Source: Cymodocea nodosa
Taxonomy: Eukaryota; Streptophyta; Magnoliopsida; Alismatales; Cymodoceaceae
Length of the DNA stretch: 64,000 nt
Direction: 5' to 3'
Assembly (NCBI GenBank): GCA_036874045.1
Contig: CM072337.1
Coordinates: 22,914,001 to 22,978,000, forward strand
Shown here: positions 49,401-61,169 of the stretch, in pieces
Layout: every line of letters starts with the position of its first letter
How positions within the stretch are numbered: the stretch's first letter is position 1
Made by a program: the position numbers and the translations under genes
Notes under the pieces: generated by a model
What the model saw: only the letters and a program-made list of their open reading frames with translations
Database searches by the model: none
Told to the model about the DNA's origin: nothing

Positions 49401-52400
49401 TCCGTCCGGTCCCCGAAATCCATCATCGCGAGGTCCTTCTCGAGGCAGCAGACGCGGATGACCTCTGCATACCAGGCGCCGTCCATGGGCATCCCGAAGA
49501 GGATGTTGTCCCGGATCGTCCCATTCTGTATCCACGAAGTCTGCGCCACATACGCCGTGCTTCCGCACACCCTCACCTGCAAACCACATCATCCACCATC
49601 CACCATGAAGAATCCAAATTTCCTTCTCTGTTTCCCTCTGTCTAACCTCAACAGCTAATCAAATATTAGATCATTGTGATGTGATGAATGTGAAAAAACC
49701 ATGAATTTTAATTTGACGTTAAAACTCTTGAATCTATTCGAATATATGAAAATATAAATTTAAAATCTTAAAACAAATACTTACGACTAAAAAAGATAAT
49801 TATTTTGGGAGAAAAATAATGAATACACAGGTTTTGCTTGTGTATGTTTCTGTGTGAAGCCACCTTACCTTGCGGTAAGAGTGGCATACCACCGTAAACA
49901 CCCGTGGTTATTTTTTCGGACTTGACGGAAAAAATAATCTTAGACAAAAACACTAACGTCATTTTGATTATAAAATAAAATCGACAATACAAGTATCGGC
50001 GTCACTGATCAAACAAAACTAGGCATCAGAGGTCATCGACAAACAGACGAACATATTATTTCGTCGGAAAGGAAACTTCCTATTTATTTTTTTCTCAGAG
50101 ATGGTCTTAATTTTATCAAGAAAACCTTTTAAATCCCGCCCGCGAACAAGACGACTGCTGGGAACATTTTCCTATTTCTTTGGCCTTATTTATGATCATC
50201 TATCACTGGTTTGGTTGGTAGTTAATGAAATCATGTGTAGTCTGTGTGGGACTCAATCAATCTGTGGGTCCCGTCCATAATCGCATCGATGGACAACATT
50301 TGATGAGCAAGTGAGGGAAATAGATGATATCACCTACCTTGCCATTAATCTTGTGCATCTCTCCAAGAAGGCACGACAAAAAAGAGGACTTGCCCGATCC
50401 GACGGTTCCCACGACGGCAGTGAGGGACCCCTTCCTGATCTCCACGTTGACGCCGGACAGATGAGCCCCTTCGCCGTCCTCCACCACGTCGTCCCACCGA
50501 AAGGCCCCACCCACCACCTGGATGGCCACGCCATCTTCCGCGTCGCAGCTGCCCACCCTCTCCACCGCCGCCTCGTCCAGCTCCTCGCTCGTCATGTACC
50601 TGTCTAGCCGCTCCAGCGATACCAATGCCTGCGACGCCGAGATCAGCGCCTGCGGGAAGTTCCTTAGCGGCTCCTGCAGGATCTTGAAGAACGAGGTCGC
50701 CGTGAACACCGTCCCGGCGTCGAGGTTGACCCCGAGCCAGACGGAGGTGCCAAACGTGAGAGCTGCGAGCAGCACTGGCGTGCTCCACAGGGCGATGATG
50801 TTGCCGGAGAACGAGTAGAAGAACTTGCTCAGACACTGGAACTCCCCCTCGCGGAACCTCTGGATTCTCTTGTTGAAGTGCTCCTCCCATGCCTGGAGCT
50901 TGATGACCCTCATGTAGTTCAGCATCTCGTTCGTCGCCTTCATCCTCTTGTCCCGCATCGTCATCAACTGGAATTGGTACCGATTGTTGCGCCGAGAACC
51001 CATCACGACGAAGACAAGCAGAAGGATGATCCCGACGGTGGACGTGGTCATTGAGGCTCCGAGGTAGTTGTAGAGGAGTAGCAGAGCCGCTCCCACCTGA
51101 AGCGGCATGAGCCACACGTAGTGCAGCTGCAGCATCATGTCGGAGAGCTGCTGCGCGTCGACGGCCATGTAGTTGACGACTTGTCCAAGCCCATGTGATT
51201 GCCTTGCCGAACAAGACAGCCGGATGCCCTTCTGGTAGAGGGACGTGATGAGGGTTGCCCTTACCATCATCCCAGTCTTCTGGGACTGGAAGTTGTACTG
51301 GTGGGAGCATAGGACCTCCACGAACTTCGCAGCGAGAAGGATGCCGCAGAGGTAGTACCCTTCGTAGATGGAGTTCCTCTCGCCAGAGGTGAAGCTGACG
51401 AATCGATCTACGAGGCTGGGCCCGACGTACATGACGCAGAGCCGGATCAGGGCGAGGGACGCCGTGAAGAGGAGGTTGGGCCAGAAGCATCGGAGTAGGG
51501 CGGTTCGGACTGGGTGGTTGGACGGGACGGCTGGCTGCGGCCAGTTGGACTGGAAGAGCTCGTACATCTTCTCGGAACGGTGCTCCGGGGAGAGAGACGG
51601 CACGTCTTCGAGCTTCAGTGGGGATGTGTAGCCTTTCCTTAGAAGTGGATTCATCCATAGCCAGAGCGCCCGAGAGAAGATCGAGGCGGTGGCGAACTTG
51701 GTTGTGTTCTCGGGGTCGGCGACGAATCCCTTTCCAACTAGTGGTTCAGACTCGTTGGGGGAGCTTTGGTTGTGATCGACGGAGACGCCGGTGGAACCGG
51801 AGATGGAATAGAGGAGCAGACCAAAGGAGATGGGCAGGGAGACGAGGGCGAGAACATCGTCGGTGGTGACTTCCCATTTTGGAACGGAGGATAATCGAAC
51901 TATGGCGGTGGCAGAGAGTAGGGAGGTGAGCAAGAAACTCGCGGCCCAGTAGAGCCGGAGAGTTACTGGGTGCCTGGTCGCTCCAAATCTCTTCTCGTGG
52001 ACGATGAGAGCTGTCACCACGAGATTACAAACCGTTTGAACCAGTAGGAACAAGTACTCAACCACATGCCACAAGCCCTCGGCGGTGTTGCCGCCTCCGA
52101 CGATGGTGACTATGAGGACGACGACGTAGACGAGAGTCAACACGGAAGAGAGGCCGATGGAGAGCTTGAAGTGGATATTGACGGAGACAACATCTTTGGG
52201 TCCGTGCATCAACGGTTTGGTAACGTCGTCTAGATCGTGCAACGCCGGTGGCTGCGATCTACGACGGTCGTAGAGCTTCCGAAAGGCGAAGAAGGAGAGG
52301 GCGAGGAGGAAGACGAAGTCCACGGCGGAGAACAGTATCCTCTGGATACACGGAGACAGGAAGACAAATCGGAGCCACTCGAACGCCGATGCATGTGCGG

Positions 52401-52479
52401 GTCTAGGATTGCATGAGAGGAACATGATCCATGAACTCGTGGAAACCCCGGCGGCGTTGACGGCAGCGTCGTCCAGCAT
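43470..52479 (-). CDS. ABCC: ABC transporter C family (MRP-type), complete
   Basis: This is a full-length ABCC exporter of conjugates and organic anions, usually in the vacuolar or plasma membrane. Its layout is TMD0-TMD1-NBD1-TMD2-NBD2. Eleven exons join in frame: 52,479-50,338; 49,576-49,256; 48,992-48,906; 48,694-48,065; 47,880-47,716; 46,409-46,115; 45,801-45,587; 45,168-44,863; 44,671-44,608; 43,901-43,662; 43,570-43,470. All introns are GT-AG, and the product is 1521 aa. NBD1 has Walker [10 protein letters not shown] (~691), LSGGQKQR (~781) and Walker [13 protein letters not shown] (~801). NBD2 has GRTGSGKST (~1313), WSVGQRQL (~1416), [12 protein letters not shown] (~1436) and the H-loop SIAHR. 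TMD segments such as [19 protein letters not shown] and [16 protein letters not shown] are diagnostic. It most resembles the Arabidopsis ABCC4/ABCC14 clade (inference). The frame is open upstream but 52,479 is the first ATG. No defect was seen. Confidence 0.95.
46960..47640 (-). mobile_element. RTE-type LINE fragment in ABCC intron 5
   Basis: Between exons 5 and 6 of ABCC, in the same orientation as the gene, broken frames read [33 protein letters not shown] and, after stops, the C-terminal block. This is the region just after the RT catalytic core in RTE elements. It overlaps in content with the fragment at 30,956-31,370 and is clearly the same family. It lies within the intron and leaves the splice sites intact. 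Confidence 0.75.
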
Positions 52480-52756
52480 GGCAGCCAATTTCTTTTTCGG
52501 TTCCTCCTCCTTTTCCGGTCCCTCCTCCTTTCCCGGTGACGCGAAAAACGTAAGGCCGCCCTGATTCTGGTGGAGGTCATGCGAAGTTTAAGAAGAAATC
52601 GAGACGGGGTAAAACGAGGGAAAAAATTTATTTTATTTTCTAGTGTTAGGTGGGAGGATTACTTTTTCGTACTTTCGAAAATAAGAACTTTATCTTCTTG
52701 ATTTTTTTGACGTTCAACTTCGAGAAATCAGAGAAACCGCACACAACGTCTGCAGC
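52480..52756. promoter_or_regulatory. ABCC proximal 5' flank
   Basis: Short upstream interval between the ABCC start codon and the first hAT-derived unit. The first ~80 bp are purine-rich in the transcript sense, probably the 5' UTR. No specific promoter element was identified. Confidence 0.4.
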
Positions 52757-54238
52757 TTCCGTCCTCGTCCTCCCAGCCAGGTTCGTAGATCTCGTCCTCG
52801 TTCGCAACTACCATTTGCACCCGCAGATCCCATCCTTTCGTCTTCGTTGGGCCAGTAACATACATGAAATTTGTGATTTTTTTTGATTTTCCACGTAAGA
52901 CTTTATAATGTATGTTCCTTGCAAGTGAAATTCATGTTAAATAATTATTTATCTTATAAAAAGTTATAAAATTTTATTATAATATTAAAATAGATGATAG
53001 TACAAACAAAAATAATTTTGTAATAGTCAATTATTTTATAATATAATATAACATTTATCAATAATATATTATTCTATATCTGTTTATGTAATTCAACATT
53101 TATATAATATTACAGGAATTTTTAATAATTATGGTAATTATCTATCTTTTACACCTATAATTTTAAAAGTGAAAGAAAAAAATTTTAAATATTAGAATAA
53201 GATAACTTTTTTATATATATTAAGTATTTATTTAGATCTTAATACTAAAATAAAAATTGTTAAAAAATTAATAATCACAATACAAAATTATTTAAATGTA
53301 GAACTTAATGTAATAATTAAAAATGTAAAAGAAAGTTTAAACAACATATTTAACTTATATGTTACAAAATATGAATCACAACAAATACAAAATATATCAT
53401 ATTTATCATAACTATTGTCATCATCATCAATATATAATTTCAATATATTTGTTAATGATTATATTGATTTTAGCTCAACAAATAGACAAAAATTAACTAA
53501 TTTTAATAATATTAATTATAACTATTTAATAGGAGATAATCTTAATTTTCTAAATTTTGACGTGATTAATCGATGAAAAACACAAAAACATATATTTCTT
53601 ATTTTATCATTAATGACTAGAGATTTACTAATAATTTTAGTTTCTTTTATAACATGTGAATAAACATTTAGTAACAATGGTAACATATGAAAAATAATGT
53701 TAAAATATGATATTTTAGAAGCATTAATATATATTAAAGAATAAAAATTTACTTGTATTCATGGATATTAATGGTAAGATGATTTTATAGATTAATTTGT
53801 AAATTTAAATATTTGAATGTAATTATATAAATTAAATGTAAAAATATTTAATATAATTACAAGTACAATGTATTTTTAATTTTAATTAAAAAATAAAATA
53901 TTTATATTTTAACTTTATGATTTATGTTTGAATATATTACTAAATGATGACTTGACGTATTTGACGTTAATGCATTAATGTATCATGTATTTATAAATAA
54001 AATAATTTATTTCTTTATCAATAAAATCTGAACATTGTAAAATCCAAACGATGCATTTTATTATTCCTTGAATGTTGCATCTTTTCTATTTTTTAACGTA
54101 ACGATCGATTCAGGTCATAACATAACATTTTTTATTCAATTATTCATTGAACGTTGCAATTCTAATATTGCATTTTAGCATTTATTCCTTCAACCATTGA
54201 GTTGAACGTTGCATTTTTTTTATTTTTTAACCTAATGG
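52757..54238. mobile_element. hAT-derived unit A of a tandem pair
   Basis: A roughly 1.48-kb unit. It begins with C/T-rich sequence containing CGTCCTCGTCC and CAACTACCATTTGCACC, continues as AT-rich DNA, and ends with TTGAACGTTGCA and TTTTTTATTTTTTAACCTAA. In the plus strand at about 53,510-53,740, broken frames resemble a hAT transposase C-terminus (MTRDLLIIL, CE-TFSNNGNI, DILEALIYIKE). Unit B repeats the same order of landmarks. Heavily decayed. Confidence 0.65.
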
Positions 54239-55695
54239 ACTTCCTCCCGTCCTCGTCCACAGATCTCATCCTCGTTCGCAACTCCAATTTGCACCTTCTG
54301 ATCCCGTCCTTGCACGTAGATCTCATTCTTCCATCTTTGTCCGGAACTCTCGTTTGTGTTCGCAGATCTCGTCCATCCTTCCGTCCACGTCCACAGATCC
54401 CATACTCGTCCGTCTGTAGCTCTCGTTCGGGTCAACAGATCCCATCCTCCCGTCCTCGTGTCGTCGAGCTTGTGCAACGAGCCACTACCGTCGACCGCAC
54501 TGGTAACCCCCTGGAATATTTACATCTATATTTTTGTGAACAGTTTTTTTTTCACGATACACTTACAATCTCAAAAATTTGATCCGAAATGGGATCTACG
54601 TTTAAGAAATCAGATTGAGTTGGGCCAGGTCGGACCAGTAACATACATGAACAAGTAAGACTTTACGATTGATATTATTCTACATCTATTTATACAATTC
54701 ATCATTTATATAATATTACAATAGTTTTTAATAATTATGGTAATTATTTATTTTTTATACTTACAATTTTAATAGTGAAAGAAATTTTTTTAAAACTATT
54801 AGAATAAGATATCTTTTTTATATACATTAAGTTTTTATTTAAATTTTAGGACTTAAAAAAAATTATTAAAAAATTAATAATTACAATACAAAATTATTTA
54901 AACATAAAACTTAACGTAACAATTAAAAATATAGAATAACCTATAAACAACATATTTGATTTTTATGTTACAAATAATGAATTGCAATAAATACAAAATA
55001 CCATCATATTTATCACAACCATTGTCATCGTCATCAATTTCAATATATTTGTTGATGATTATAATGATTTTAGATGAGCAAATAGACAGGAATTAACTAA
55101 TTTTTATAATATTAATCATAACTATTTAATAAGAGATAATACTAATTTTTTAGATTTTAACATAATTAATTGATGAAAAATACAAAAACATACATTTCCT
55201 ATTTTATCATTAACAACTAAAGATTTACTAATAATTCTTGTATCTTCTATAGGATGTGAATATACATTTAGTATTAGTGATAACATATTAGATGATAAAA
55301 AATAATATTAAAATAGGATATTTTAGAAGTATTAATGTATGTTAAGAAGTAGAAGTTTGCTTGTGTTTATTGACATTAATAGTAAGATGACTTTACAAAT
55401 GAATTTATAAATTTAAATATTTGATGTTAATGTATTCATGTATCATGTATTTATAAATAAAGTAATTTATTCCTTTATCAATAAAATCTAAACATTGCAA
55501 AATCCAAACGGTGCCTTTTTTATACCTTGAATGTTGCATTTTTTTATTTTTTAACGTAACAATCGAGTCAAAGTCATAACATAACATTTTTTATTCAATT
55601 ATTCCTAGAGCATTACAATTCTAATGTTGCATTTTAGCATTTGTTCCTTCAACCATCGAGTTGAACGTTGCATTTTTTTTATTTTTTAACCTAAT
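54239..55695. mobile_element. hAT-derived unit B of a tandem pair
   Basis: A second copy of the unit at 52,757-54,238, in the same orientation, starting immediately where the first ends. Shared landmarks: CTCATCCTCGTTCGCAACTC, CCAGTAACATACATGAA, ATTGTCATCGTCATCA, the hAT-like KDLLIILVSSIGCEYTFS (about 55,210-55,280) and the terminal TTGAACGTTGCA. It differs from unit A by an expanded CAGATCTC/CAGATCCC-rich stretch at 54,300-54,480, loss of some AT-rich sequence, and many substitutions. Confidence 0.65.
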
Positions 55696-56599
55696 AGTCA
55701 GTCATTTTTTATATTTTCCTGAATCATAACGCTCGGTCCAATTGATTCTCAGAATTCGATAGATCAAACGTTCGTTCAGATTCTCAATTCTCAAGTCATA
55801 ACTCATAACGTTCGTTGCTTTTTTCTCTTTTTTTTATATTAAAAAAATTGATTTGAACGAAAAAATTCAATTTGACCAAATATTTTTATATTATTTTATA
55901 AAATAAAATAATATAAAAATCCTAAAAGTTAAAACCCACGGGTTGACCTGAAGTTAACTTGAGCCCAACCCGCATGGGCTGGAGCTACGACCCTGGTCGA
56001 GTCGTCCATAAAAATATTTTAATTTTTTCAGACCAATTCATCCCAGTTCGTAGCCCACTAGTCCATATAGGCTCTTATTTTTTGGCACCTCTAGCTTCAA
56101 GTAATGTATGTTTGTTTTTGTCAAAATGTTATTATTTTAAAAAAATATTATTATGTTCATTTTCCAATCTTATTTTTTAATAATTTATAAAAAAAGTATT
56201 AACGTAACAATTATTATTAAATTAAATTTATTAATATAACTATAATAATATTAAAATAATAAAACAAGCATCTTTATAATAAATTCCTAAATTAATACAA
56301 AAATTAAGGTTAAATTCTTTGAAATTCTAAAAGGCAGATATTATTTATATCCCACAATTACTAGGAAAACATTGCATTTTTTGAAGAGAAGAGATGGCAA
56401 GCGACGATGTTAGAAATTTTTCTAGTGCCGTATTTTTTTTTTTTTTATAAATTCGTAAGAGAGTAAAAATAGTCATATACATTTCACTATTAGATATTTA
56501 TAAATACATGATAAAATATTTACTTAAATTAAATAAGTATCAATGCTCAATCAAAAGATCTTAAAACGCAAACTTTTCATAAATACATTTCACTATTAG
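55696..56599. other. AT-rich intergenic
   Basis: AT-rich DNA. A less AT-rich patch at 55,930-56,090 (CCCAACCCGCATGGGCTGG) may be a hAT-type terminus. No gene. Confidence 0.4.
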
Positions 56600-56730
56600 A
56601 AAGACCAAGTCATCTCAGTCTCTTGAGTTTTCCTTTTGAATATGATTGCAGGCGACTCTTGAACCTGTTAATAGAAGCATCATTTGTACAGAAGAAATTC
56701 CTCCTTTTTTCTTTTTTTTTAAGAGCTAAT
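56600..56730. repeat. Left remnant of the duplicated ABCC 3' flank
   Basis: This segment aligns with about 42,524-42,655 (shared words include CCTTTTGAATATGAT and ATTTGTACAGAAGAAATTCC), with roughly 12% mismatches by eye. It ends in GAGCTAAT, where the copia element begins. The alignment resumes at 62,312. Confidence 0.85.
56726..56730 (+). repeat. Target-site duplication, left copy (CTAAT)
   Basis: CTAAT directly precedes the 5' LTR and recurs at 62,312-62,316 directly after the 3' LTR. The uninterrupted first copy of the flank has a single GCTAATG here. Confidence 0.85.
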
Positions 56731-56994
56731 TGTTGGAATTGGTCAAAAAGATCAAGTTCCAAATCAAATTTAAAATTAGATTTGAAATTTGAATTTTAGA
56801 TAGTTACTTGAAATTAAGGGAAGACGTTATGGGAAGAGATGGTGGAGGAAGTTTAATCCTCCCAATGATTATAAATAATGGTGATTTACAAGATATTAAT
56901 CATCTGGAACAATCCACCAATGGAGTCTCAATCTACTATACATGTTCGATCCTTCACACATGTCGCTCTTCGTTCTCTCTCATGAATACCAACA
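56731..56994 (+). repeat. 5' LTR of the copia element
   Basis: 264 bp, from TGTTGGAATTGGTCAAAAAG to ATACCAACA. Compared with the 3' LTR it has many substitutions and retains a segment (about CACCAATGGAGTCTCAATCT) that the 3' LTR lacks. Confidence 0.88.
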
Positions 56995-56995
56995 G

Positions 56996-57007
56996 TGGTA
57001 TCAGAGC
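56996..57007 (+). other. Primer-binding site (initiator Met tRNA)
   Basis: TGGTATCAGAGC, one base after the 5' LTR, is the standard plant copia site complementary to the 3' end of initiator methionine tRNA. Confidence 0.9.
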
Positions 57008-57470
57008 CGGTTCTTCGCCTGATTCTCCCCCTTGCACACGCGAACTTCGCCTACCGGTAGCACGAGTCTTCCACAGTTTGTGCACAGCTCCCGCACCGCC
57101 TGCATGTGCACCTCCACCACGCACACACCTCCGCTCGCACGTGCACCTCCACCGCTCGTCGGTTTCTCTACTACCTGCTCATCATTGCCCACACATCTTC
57201 GTCCTTCCACGCACGGCCATCGTCCTCCGTGCACATCTTTGCCACTTAGCCGACATACTCTTCCACTACACGCCTACATGCCTCCGTGGCTCACATGCGT
57301 CGCCCCACTGCTAGTGCGCACCTCCGCCGCCCACGTGCACACCCCCGCCACGCTGCCCGCACTCGCTTGCACTCCACCTCCACGTGCAGCCATCATCCTC
57401 CACAAACAGCGCATGCCGATCCACCCAGCCATCGCAATGCACCTAGATCTCTGATATTCTACCATCGGGC
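57008..57470 (+). other. C-rich leader of the copia element
   Basis: About 460 bp with a strong C excess over G on the plus strand, containing repeated GTGCACCTCCACC-like words. It contrasts with the very AT-rich sequence that follows (57,480-57,880). Open frames here are Pro/His/Thr-rich low complexity and unlikely to be protein-coding. Confidence 0.6.
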
Positions 57471-57880
57471 AACTGGTTAGGGATTTTCTTTCTCTCGACA
57501 TCCCTTCGATAATATACCATGATATAATATAATATATTATATTGTAAAATTTAAAAAAAATCATCATGCAATTTCATTTTTTAAATTGTTAATTTTTGCA
57601 GGTCATCATAAATTACATGTTTAGAAATTGCATACTTTAATTAAATAATAGAAATATTTGAAATTTAAATTTGAATTTGGAAATTTAAATTTTTTTGAAA
57701 ATTTGAAAATTAAAAAAAAAATTTGAAATTTAAATTTGATTTTGGAATTTTGAAATTTGAATTCAAATAGTTTTTTGAAATTTGAAAATTTAAAATTGAT
57801 ATTTGCATTTTTTGTTTAAAGGTAATTGTTTATTGAAATTGGAAAGTGATTTCAATTGTAGATATAAGTATGCTTCAAAG

Positions 57881-58690
57881 ATGTTTACAACTGAGTTGAC
57901 AAGGATGGATAAATTAAATGGGATAAATTATGAGATGTGTTATCGAAAAATAAATCAAGCATTAGAGTATGAAGATCTTGAGCATGTAATAGGTTTGCAT
58001 CCTTCGGAAATAGATGAAAGCGCTTCTGAAGTAGAAATTAAAAGAGTAAATCAATGGAGGAAAGATGATAAAAAGGTGAAAAATTTAATGTTCATGTTCA
58101 TGGAAGATTGTCTAGTAAAATGCTATGAAACATATACTAATGCTTATACACTATGGAACGTTTTGAAGGAAAATTATAATAAAGCAATTGAAATGAACAC
58201 ATAGTTGCTCCTTCAAAAATATAACTCTTGCAAGATCTAGAGGAACAAAGCATAGTGGAACATGTAAATAAAATGATAGTGATGTCAAGGGACTTGGCTA
58301 CTATAGGAACTTCTATACTGGAAAAACTACAAATAGCAGCTATATTGAATAGTTTGCCACACATGTATGATATGATTACCACATCTCTTAGGTTCACCCC
58401 ACTTCAATTATCTAAATTGCCAGCTAGGTTGGGTATTGAACAGGAAATAATGGTTAGCCGAAGGCAACATGAATCCAATTTGAAAGAAGCCAACGTTGCA
58501 TTTCAAAAACCCAGATTTGATAAAAGCAACAAAAGAAGGAATGGACCAAAAAGGAACAACTTTAAGCCAAATCAAGCATGTGGAAAGAAAGTATGAGGAT
58601 CTTGCCACACTTATGGCTAATTTGGTCATTTTAAGGTACATTGTCCTAATAAGGATGGAAATAAAAGTGGGACCTCAGATTTGAACCTGA
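57881..58690 (+). pseudogene. copia gag remnant
   Basis: From the ATG at 57,881 the frame reads ELTRMDKLNGINYEMCYRKI, the usual start of plant copia gag. It continues to about 58,204, where a stop interrupts it, and resumes in another frame (LEEQSIVEHVNKMIVMSRDL and LNSLPHMYDMITTSLRF). A degraded zinc-knuckle region (CXXCG..GHF..C) is visible in pieces at about 58,590-58,650. Not functional as one frame. Confidence 0.8.
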
Positions 58691-59160
58691 AGAACAAAAG
58701 AACTTTTGTGGGAGTTGTGGAATGCAATAATGTTGTAGTCCCTAGTTCAGACAAATGGTGGGTTGATTCTGGTGCCACAAGTCACATTGTCAAAACAAAA
58801 AAGGGAGTTGACCCCTTTAAAGAGTTGAGTCCTAGACAACAACGCATCTATATGGGCAACAATACTTATTTAGATGTGGAAGGTATTGGCGCACATCGTT
58901 TGGACTTGGGAGACAACATTATGATTCTGAAAGACGTCCTCTATACACCTGGCATGAGGCAGAATTTAATATATGTAGGCACTCTTTTGAAGAATGGTTT
59001 GGAAGTTTGATTTTACAATAAACGTGTATCCATAGGAAAAGACAAAAAGATCTTTGCTATGGGAATTTTTGTACCGAAACATAATTTGTTTAAACTTTTT
59101 ATTATTGCTAATGAAATAAATATAGTTTCTGATTATATTGGGTGTTGTTTATCTAAAATT
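58691..59160 (+). pseudogene. copia protease region
   Basis: WWVDSGATSHIV contains the aspartic protease DSGA active site, followed by MGNNTYLDVEGIG and LKDVLYTPGMRQNLIYVG. The frame ends at a stop near 59,010. Confidence 0.85.
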
Positions 59161-59860
59161 GATTTGTGGCATTTAAGGTTGGTGCATGTTAATAAATCTA
59201 AACTACAATAATTGATAAAATTAAACATGTTGCCTAAGATTAAAGACATGGAATTAAATAAATGTCAACATTACTTAGTTGGTAAAATGACTAAGAAACC
59301 TTTTGGTAAGGGATATAGATCAGATGAATTATTGGGATTGATTCATTCTGATGTATGTGGTCCATTAAGTATTAAAACTCATGATGAAAGGAATATTTTG
59401 TGACTTTTATAAATGATTTTTCAAGATATGCTTATATTTATCTAATAAGTCACAAAAGTCAAGTATTGGCTTGTTTTAAGAAATACAAGTTGGAAGTAGA
59501 AAAATAACTTGGAAGAAGTATTAAGATATTAAGGTCAAATAGGGGAGGGGAATATAATTTTAAGGAATTTAAATTGTTTTGTGAAATGCATAGAATTAAA
59601 AGACAAACTACAATGCCTTATACACCACAACAAAATGGTGTGGCGGAAAGAAAGAACAAAACATTTATGAATTATGTTAGATGCATGCTTTCACATTCAG
59701 GTCTCTCTAAAGTTTTTTGGGGAGAAGCATTGACCATAGTAAATTATGTATTAAATAGAATACCCTCCAAGTCTGTACCTAGCATACCTTATGAATTATG
59801 GATCGGAACTAAACCCAACTTATATCATTTAAGAAAATAGGGATTTATAGCTCATGTACT
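59161..59860 (+). pseudogene. copia integrase region
   Basis: The GAG-pre-integrase segment (LWHLRLVHVN, KCQHYLVGKMTKKPF, with the HHCC finger degraded) is followed by the integrase core. It has IHSDVCGPL (first catalytic Asp), YTPQQNGVAERKNKTFM (Glu region) and VNYVLNRIPSKS. Stops at several points separate these blocks. Confidence 0.85.
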
Positions 59861-60299
59861 TATTCCTAGACAATTAAGGGATAAGTTAGAATCAAAGACT
59901 CTTAAATGCAGGTTTATAGGGTATTGTGAAAATTCTTTCGATTATAGGTTTTATAGTAAAAAAAAGGGAATTATTGAATATAGGGATGCCACTTTCCTGG
60001 AAAATCTAAATGAAAAGGAAGAAATAGAAAATGAATATGAACCACTATTTGTGGTGAATGATGACTATTTCAATAATATCCTGGAAAATAACCTTAGAGT
60101 TGAAGGAGAAGGAAACATTAAAAATATAGATAAACCTATGGAAATTGCTGATGGAAACAATCGTGAACCCATGGAAATCATGGGAGAAATCCAAAATGAG
60201 CCTATAAATAGAATTGAAGAAATCAATAGGAATGGAGAAGATAGAGAATCAGATTTACCTATTAGTAGGATGAGACATACCAACATGAATGGATGACTA

Positions 60300-61150
60300 C
60301 CATTTGTATTCTTGTGAGCTTTCTTGTTTAATGATAGACGTAGAGGAAAATCACATGGAACCCATGACATATAAGGATGTCGTCAAATCTCATGAAAAAG
60401 ATTTATGGTTGGATGCCATAAATGATGAGATTGATTCCATGAAATGGAATCATGTATGGGAATTATGTGATTTACCTAAAGGAAGGAAAGCTATAGGGTG
60501 CAAGTGGATATTCCAGAAAAAGTTAAAGGTTGATGAGTCTATTGAAAAATATAAGGCTCGTTTAGTTGCTAAAGGTTATACACAGAAATCGAGAATTGAC
60601 TTTCATGAGACATTCTCTAGTAGCTAAGTTCATGTCAATAAGAATCATATTGGCTATAGTTGCATATTTAGATTTGAAATTACATCAAATGTATGTAAAA
60701 ACTGTATTTCTAAATGGAGACCTACAGGAAGAAATCTACATGTCACAACCTGAGGGATTTCAAGTGGAAGTACATGAGGAAAAAGTGTGCAAATTGAAGA
60801 AGTCAATATATGGTTTAAAACAAGCATCTAGACAATGGTATCATAAGTTTTATGATATAATTGTCAAAATGGGATTTGTTTCAAACAAGTTAGATTATTG
60901 TGTACATGTCAAGAATAGTGGGAGTAAGTTCATTATATTATCTTTGTATGTGGATAATATATTACTTACTGGAAATAATACTGACATGTTGAATGAAACA
61001 AAGGAAGAACTTAGTAGAAGATTTGAAATAAAAGACATGGGGGAAACATCTTATGTTCTTGGAATTCAAATCTTAAGAGATTGGAAATCAAGAACACTGA
61101 GTATAAATCAGGAAAGATACTTGCAAATGGTGTTAAAAATGTTTTGAATG
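60300..61150 (+). pseudogene. copia reverse transcriptase region
   Basis: The blocks LDAINDEIDSMKWNHVWELC, GCKWIFQKK, ARLVAKGYTQ, VFLNGDLQEEIYMSQPEGF, YGLKQASRQWYHKF and LYVDNILLTGN follow one another. The catalytic YVDD is changed to YVDN, and the Asp expected before VKTVFLNG is a Tyr. A frameshift near 60,600 also breaks the frame. RT activity is therefore lost. Confidence 0.9.
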
Positions 61151-61169
61151 TACAATTGTTTCTCAGCTC

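Noticed and set aside
50345-51658. A 437-codon minus-strand open frame
   Set aside because: It overlaps ABCC exon 1 in another frame on the same strand. The ABCC frame has full family similarity; this frame is Arg/Pro-rich out-of-frame translation of GC-rich DNA.
52480-52488. ABCC start three codons earlier
   Set aside because: The codon at 52,488 is TTG. Plants need ATG, which is at 52,479.
57032-57454. 140-codon Pro/His/Thr-rich frame in the copia leader
   Set aside because: Low-complexity translation of C-rich DNA, located before gag; several frames are open at once.
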